Of a DNA stretch of 7,217 bases, positions 6,584 to 7,217 are shown one piece after another. Each line of letters begins with the position of its first letter. Positions within the stretch are counted from its first letter, which is position 1. Source of the stretch: Candidatus Bathyarchaeota archaeon (GTDB taxonomy: Archaea; Thermoproteota; Bathyarchaeia; TCS64); contig JAFGTA010000018.1 of the NCBI GenBank assembly GCA_016934355.1, positions 1 through 7,217 of the forward strand. The letters run 5' to 3'. Under the pieces are notes generated by a model that saw nothing but the letters and a program-made list of their open reading frames with translations, was not told where the DNA came from and made no database searches. The translations under genes were made by a program, and so were the position numbers.

Positions 6584-6769
6584 TTAGAACGGTTCCTCGA
6601 TTATCTTGTATATCAACGAGGTGAACCTCTCATCCTCGCCCCGTGAAGGGAGCCTGAAGCCGGCGAACCTAGACACACGCCTCAAGTCACGGATCACTGT
6701 TCTATCTCTTCCATCCATGCCCTCATCGAACCCCACACCTAGGTATATAGACCATGGAACCCCAATCAC
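6584..6769 (-). CDS. Doubtful small protein, 44-61 residues, hypothetical
   Basis: I do not recognise this protein. The longest frame starts at a GTG (61 residues). An internal ATG at 6718 gives 44 residues, beginning MDGRDRTVIRD and ending LIYKIIEEPF, and has a TATATA centred about 28 bases upstream, as expected for a leaderless archaeal gene. The product is basic and charged in its first half (DRTVIRDLRRVSRF), with a helix-like hydrophobic end. There is no transmembrane helix or zinc motif. Arg codons are mostly AGG/AGA, as in the neighbouring genes, which favours real coding. Against it are the small size and lack of any recognised family. It may also be the remnant of a larger gene. Confidence 0.3.
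   Translation of the reverse strand: MIGVPWSIYLGVGFDEGMDGRDRTVIRDLRRVSRFAGFRLPSRGEDERFTSLIYKIIEEPF
6744..6749 (-). promoter_or_regulatory. TATA box pointing at the ATG of the small ORF
   Basis: TATATA on the minus strand is centred about 28 bases ahead of the ATG at 6718, matching the leaderless pattern of other genes here. If it is used, the longer GTG-started version of the small protein would not be made from this promoter. Confidence 0.3.
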
Positions 6770-6971
6770 TACCCCACATATATATCACAAGCACCAACCC
6801 CAAGCACACCAGACAATTTTTTTCCGAAGATTCCCGTTAACACGGAACAAGCTAAGCCCGAAAAACGGCACACCAAACACATGCACACCATTCGAACAAA
6901 CGAACAAGATCTCCCACTCCCCACAGCATGCGGCGGCGCAGACCCACGGCACACGGCAAACGCCGCTAAAA
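6770..6971. other. Gene-free stretch with strong A+C bias on the plus strand
   Basis: No convincing gene lies between the methyltransferase stop and the small ORF. The plus strand is dominated by A and C (the minus strand by G and T), with few T outside a 7-T run at 6817-6823. An ATATATAT box (6778-6785) could serve minus-strand transcription. GC-rich arms GCGGCG (6930-6935) and CGCCGC (6961-6966) could form a hairpin just after the methyltransferase stop, and CGGC-AAAC-GCCG (6954-6965) is a smaller alternative stem. A short cysteine-rich frame on the minus strand is not believable as protein. This could be a 3' untranslated region, a small RNA or decayed sequence. Confidence 0.4.
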
Positions 6972-7217
6972 CTATCCTCGGCGCAGCCGCGGCAGCAGCC
7001 GCCCCACCCGTCCCATATACTCGATGTACTCGTCGCCGAACTCGTCGATCAGCATCCTCTCCTCCCTCGGGATACGCCTGTAGTTCACCCAGACAGAGAA
7101 ACCGAAGAACAACGCCACCAACAAGTCAAGGGACACCATAATCAAACCGAACGTGTAGACGAAGATACAGAGATACATCGGGTGCCTCACATACCCGTAC
7201 GGACCAGACGTCACCAG
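6972..7217 (-). CDS. Isoprenylcysteine carboxyl methyltransferase-like membrane protein (ICMT/PEMT family), 5'-truncated
   Basis: This is the C-terminal part (about 81 residues) of a small integral-membrane, SAM-dependent methyltransferase of the ICMT / phospholipid N-methyltransferase group. The signature LVTSGPYGYVRHPMYL carries the R-H-P-x-Y SAM-binding core. After two hydrophobic segments comes EERMLIDEFGDEYIEYMGRVGRLLPR, the typical E-E-x-x-L...F-G-x-x-Y-x-x-Y...R-x-x-P tail. The frame is open to the window edge, so an N-terminal part, usually around 100 residues with further helices, is missing and the true start cannot be given. In prokaryotes these proteins methylate isoprenoid, lipid or small-molecule substrates; the substrate here is unknown. 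No functional link to the catabolic genes is evident. Confidence 0.9.
   Translation of the reverse strand: MVTSGPYGYVRHPMYLCIFVYTFGLIMVSLDLLVALFFGFSVWVNYRRIPREERMLIDEFGDEYIEYMGRVGRLLPRLRRG

Noticed and set aside
6499..6600. Minus-strand frame of 33 codons including EPGLYARYYGSVSLL, which looks protein-like and could continue the small ORF by a frameshift
   Set aside because: It has no start codon, and another frame of the same stretch (LTGARSLREVLWLSVAA) looks equally protein-like, so there is no support for choosing one.
6541..6600. Possible tRNA-like segment with GGTTCCTCGA
   Set aside because: No acceptor stem, anticodon arm or matching D-arm can be built around it.
6769..6954. Minus-strand frame rich in Cys, Gly and Val starting at GTG
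   Set aside because: Composition follows the G/T bias of the strand, there is no family resemblance, and it overlaps the first base of the small ORF and a TATA box.
6881..7141. Plus-strand frame with an alanine run over the methyltransferase gene
   Set aside because: It lies mostly antisense to the clear ICMT-like gene; the alanine and arginine runs reflect that gene's codons read on the other strand.

Overview
The window looks archaeal, most likely from a thermophilic or TACK-type (Thermoproteota-like) lineage; this is an inference. AT-rich TATA-like boxes lie about 27-32 bases ahead of several start codons, Shine-Dalgarno sites are mostly missing (leaderless style), and AGG/AGA (Arg) and ATA (Ile) codons are frequent. 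The gene families are also common in archaea. Nothing fixes the species. I see no tRNA, rRNA, CRISPR array, transposase or integrase.

Left half, plus strand (1-3301): the C-terminal part of a HyuB-type hydantoinase/5-oxoprolinase subunit (5' end outside the window), an MFS transporter, and a zinc membrane-dipeptidase-type peptidase (M19), all closely spaced. They face, across an AT-rich convergent gap with a weak hairpin (3302-3425), a minus-strand FAD-dependent oxidoreductase of the DAO/sarcosine-oxidase family (3426-4700). The four genes fit a catabolic module that imports and opens cyclic amides or dipeptide-like compounds and then oxidises an amino acid or N-methyl amino acid. M19 enzymes often accept a C-terminal D-residue and DAO-family enzymes oxidise D- or N-methyl amino acids, so a D-amino-acid route is a reasonable hypothesis, not a demonstration.

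The oxidase promoter carries a perfect 16-bp palindrome (4713-4728), the best candidate operator in the window.

Right half, minus strand: a membrane-anchored beta-propeller protein (4817-6391) has one N-terminal helix, about eight degenerate WD40/PQQ-like blades and five C-terminal helices; its function is unknown. Next, 6392-6971 holds no confident gene. It contains a nested inverted repeat upstream of the propeller gene, a doubtful small ORF with TATA boxes, and an A+C-rich non-coding stretch. The window ends inside an isoprenylcysteine carboxyl methyltransferase-like (ICMT/PEMT) membrane methyltransferase whose 5' end lies outside.

No clearly new defence or mobile system is visible. The items most worth following up are the catabolic module with its palindromic operator candidate, the orphan membrane propeller, and the structured gap with a possible leaderless micro-gene.
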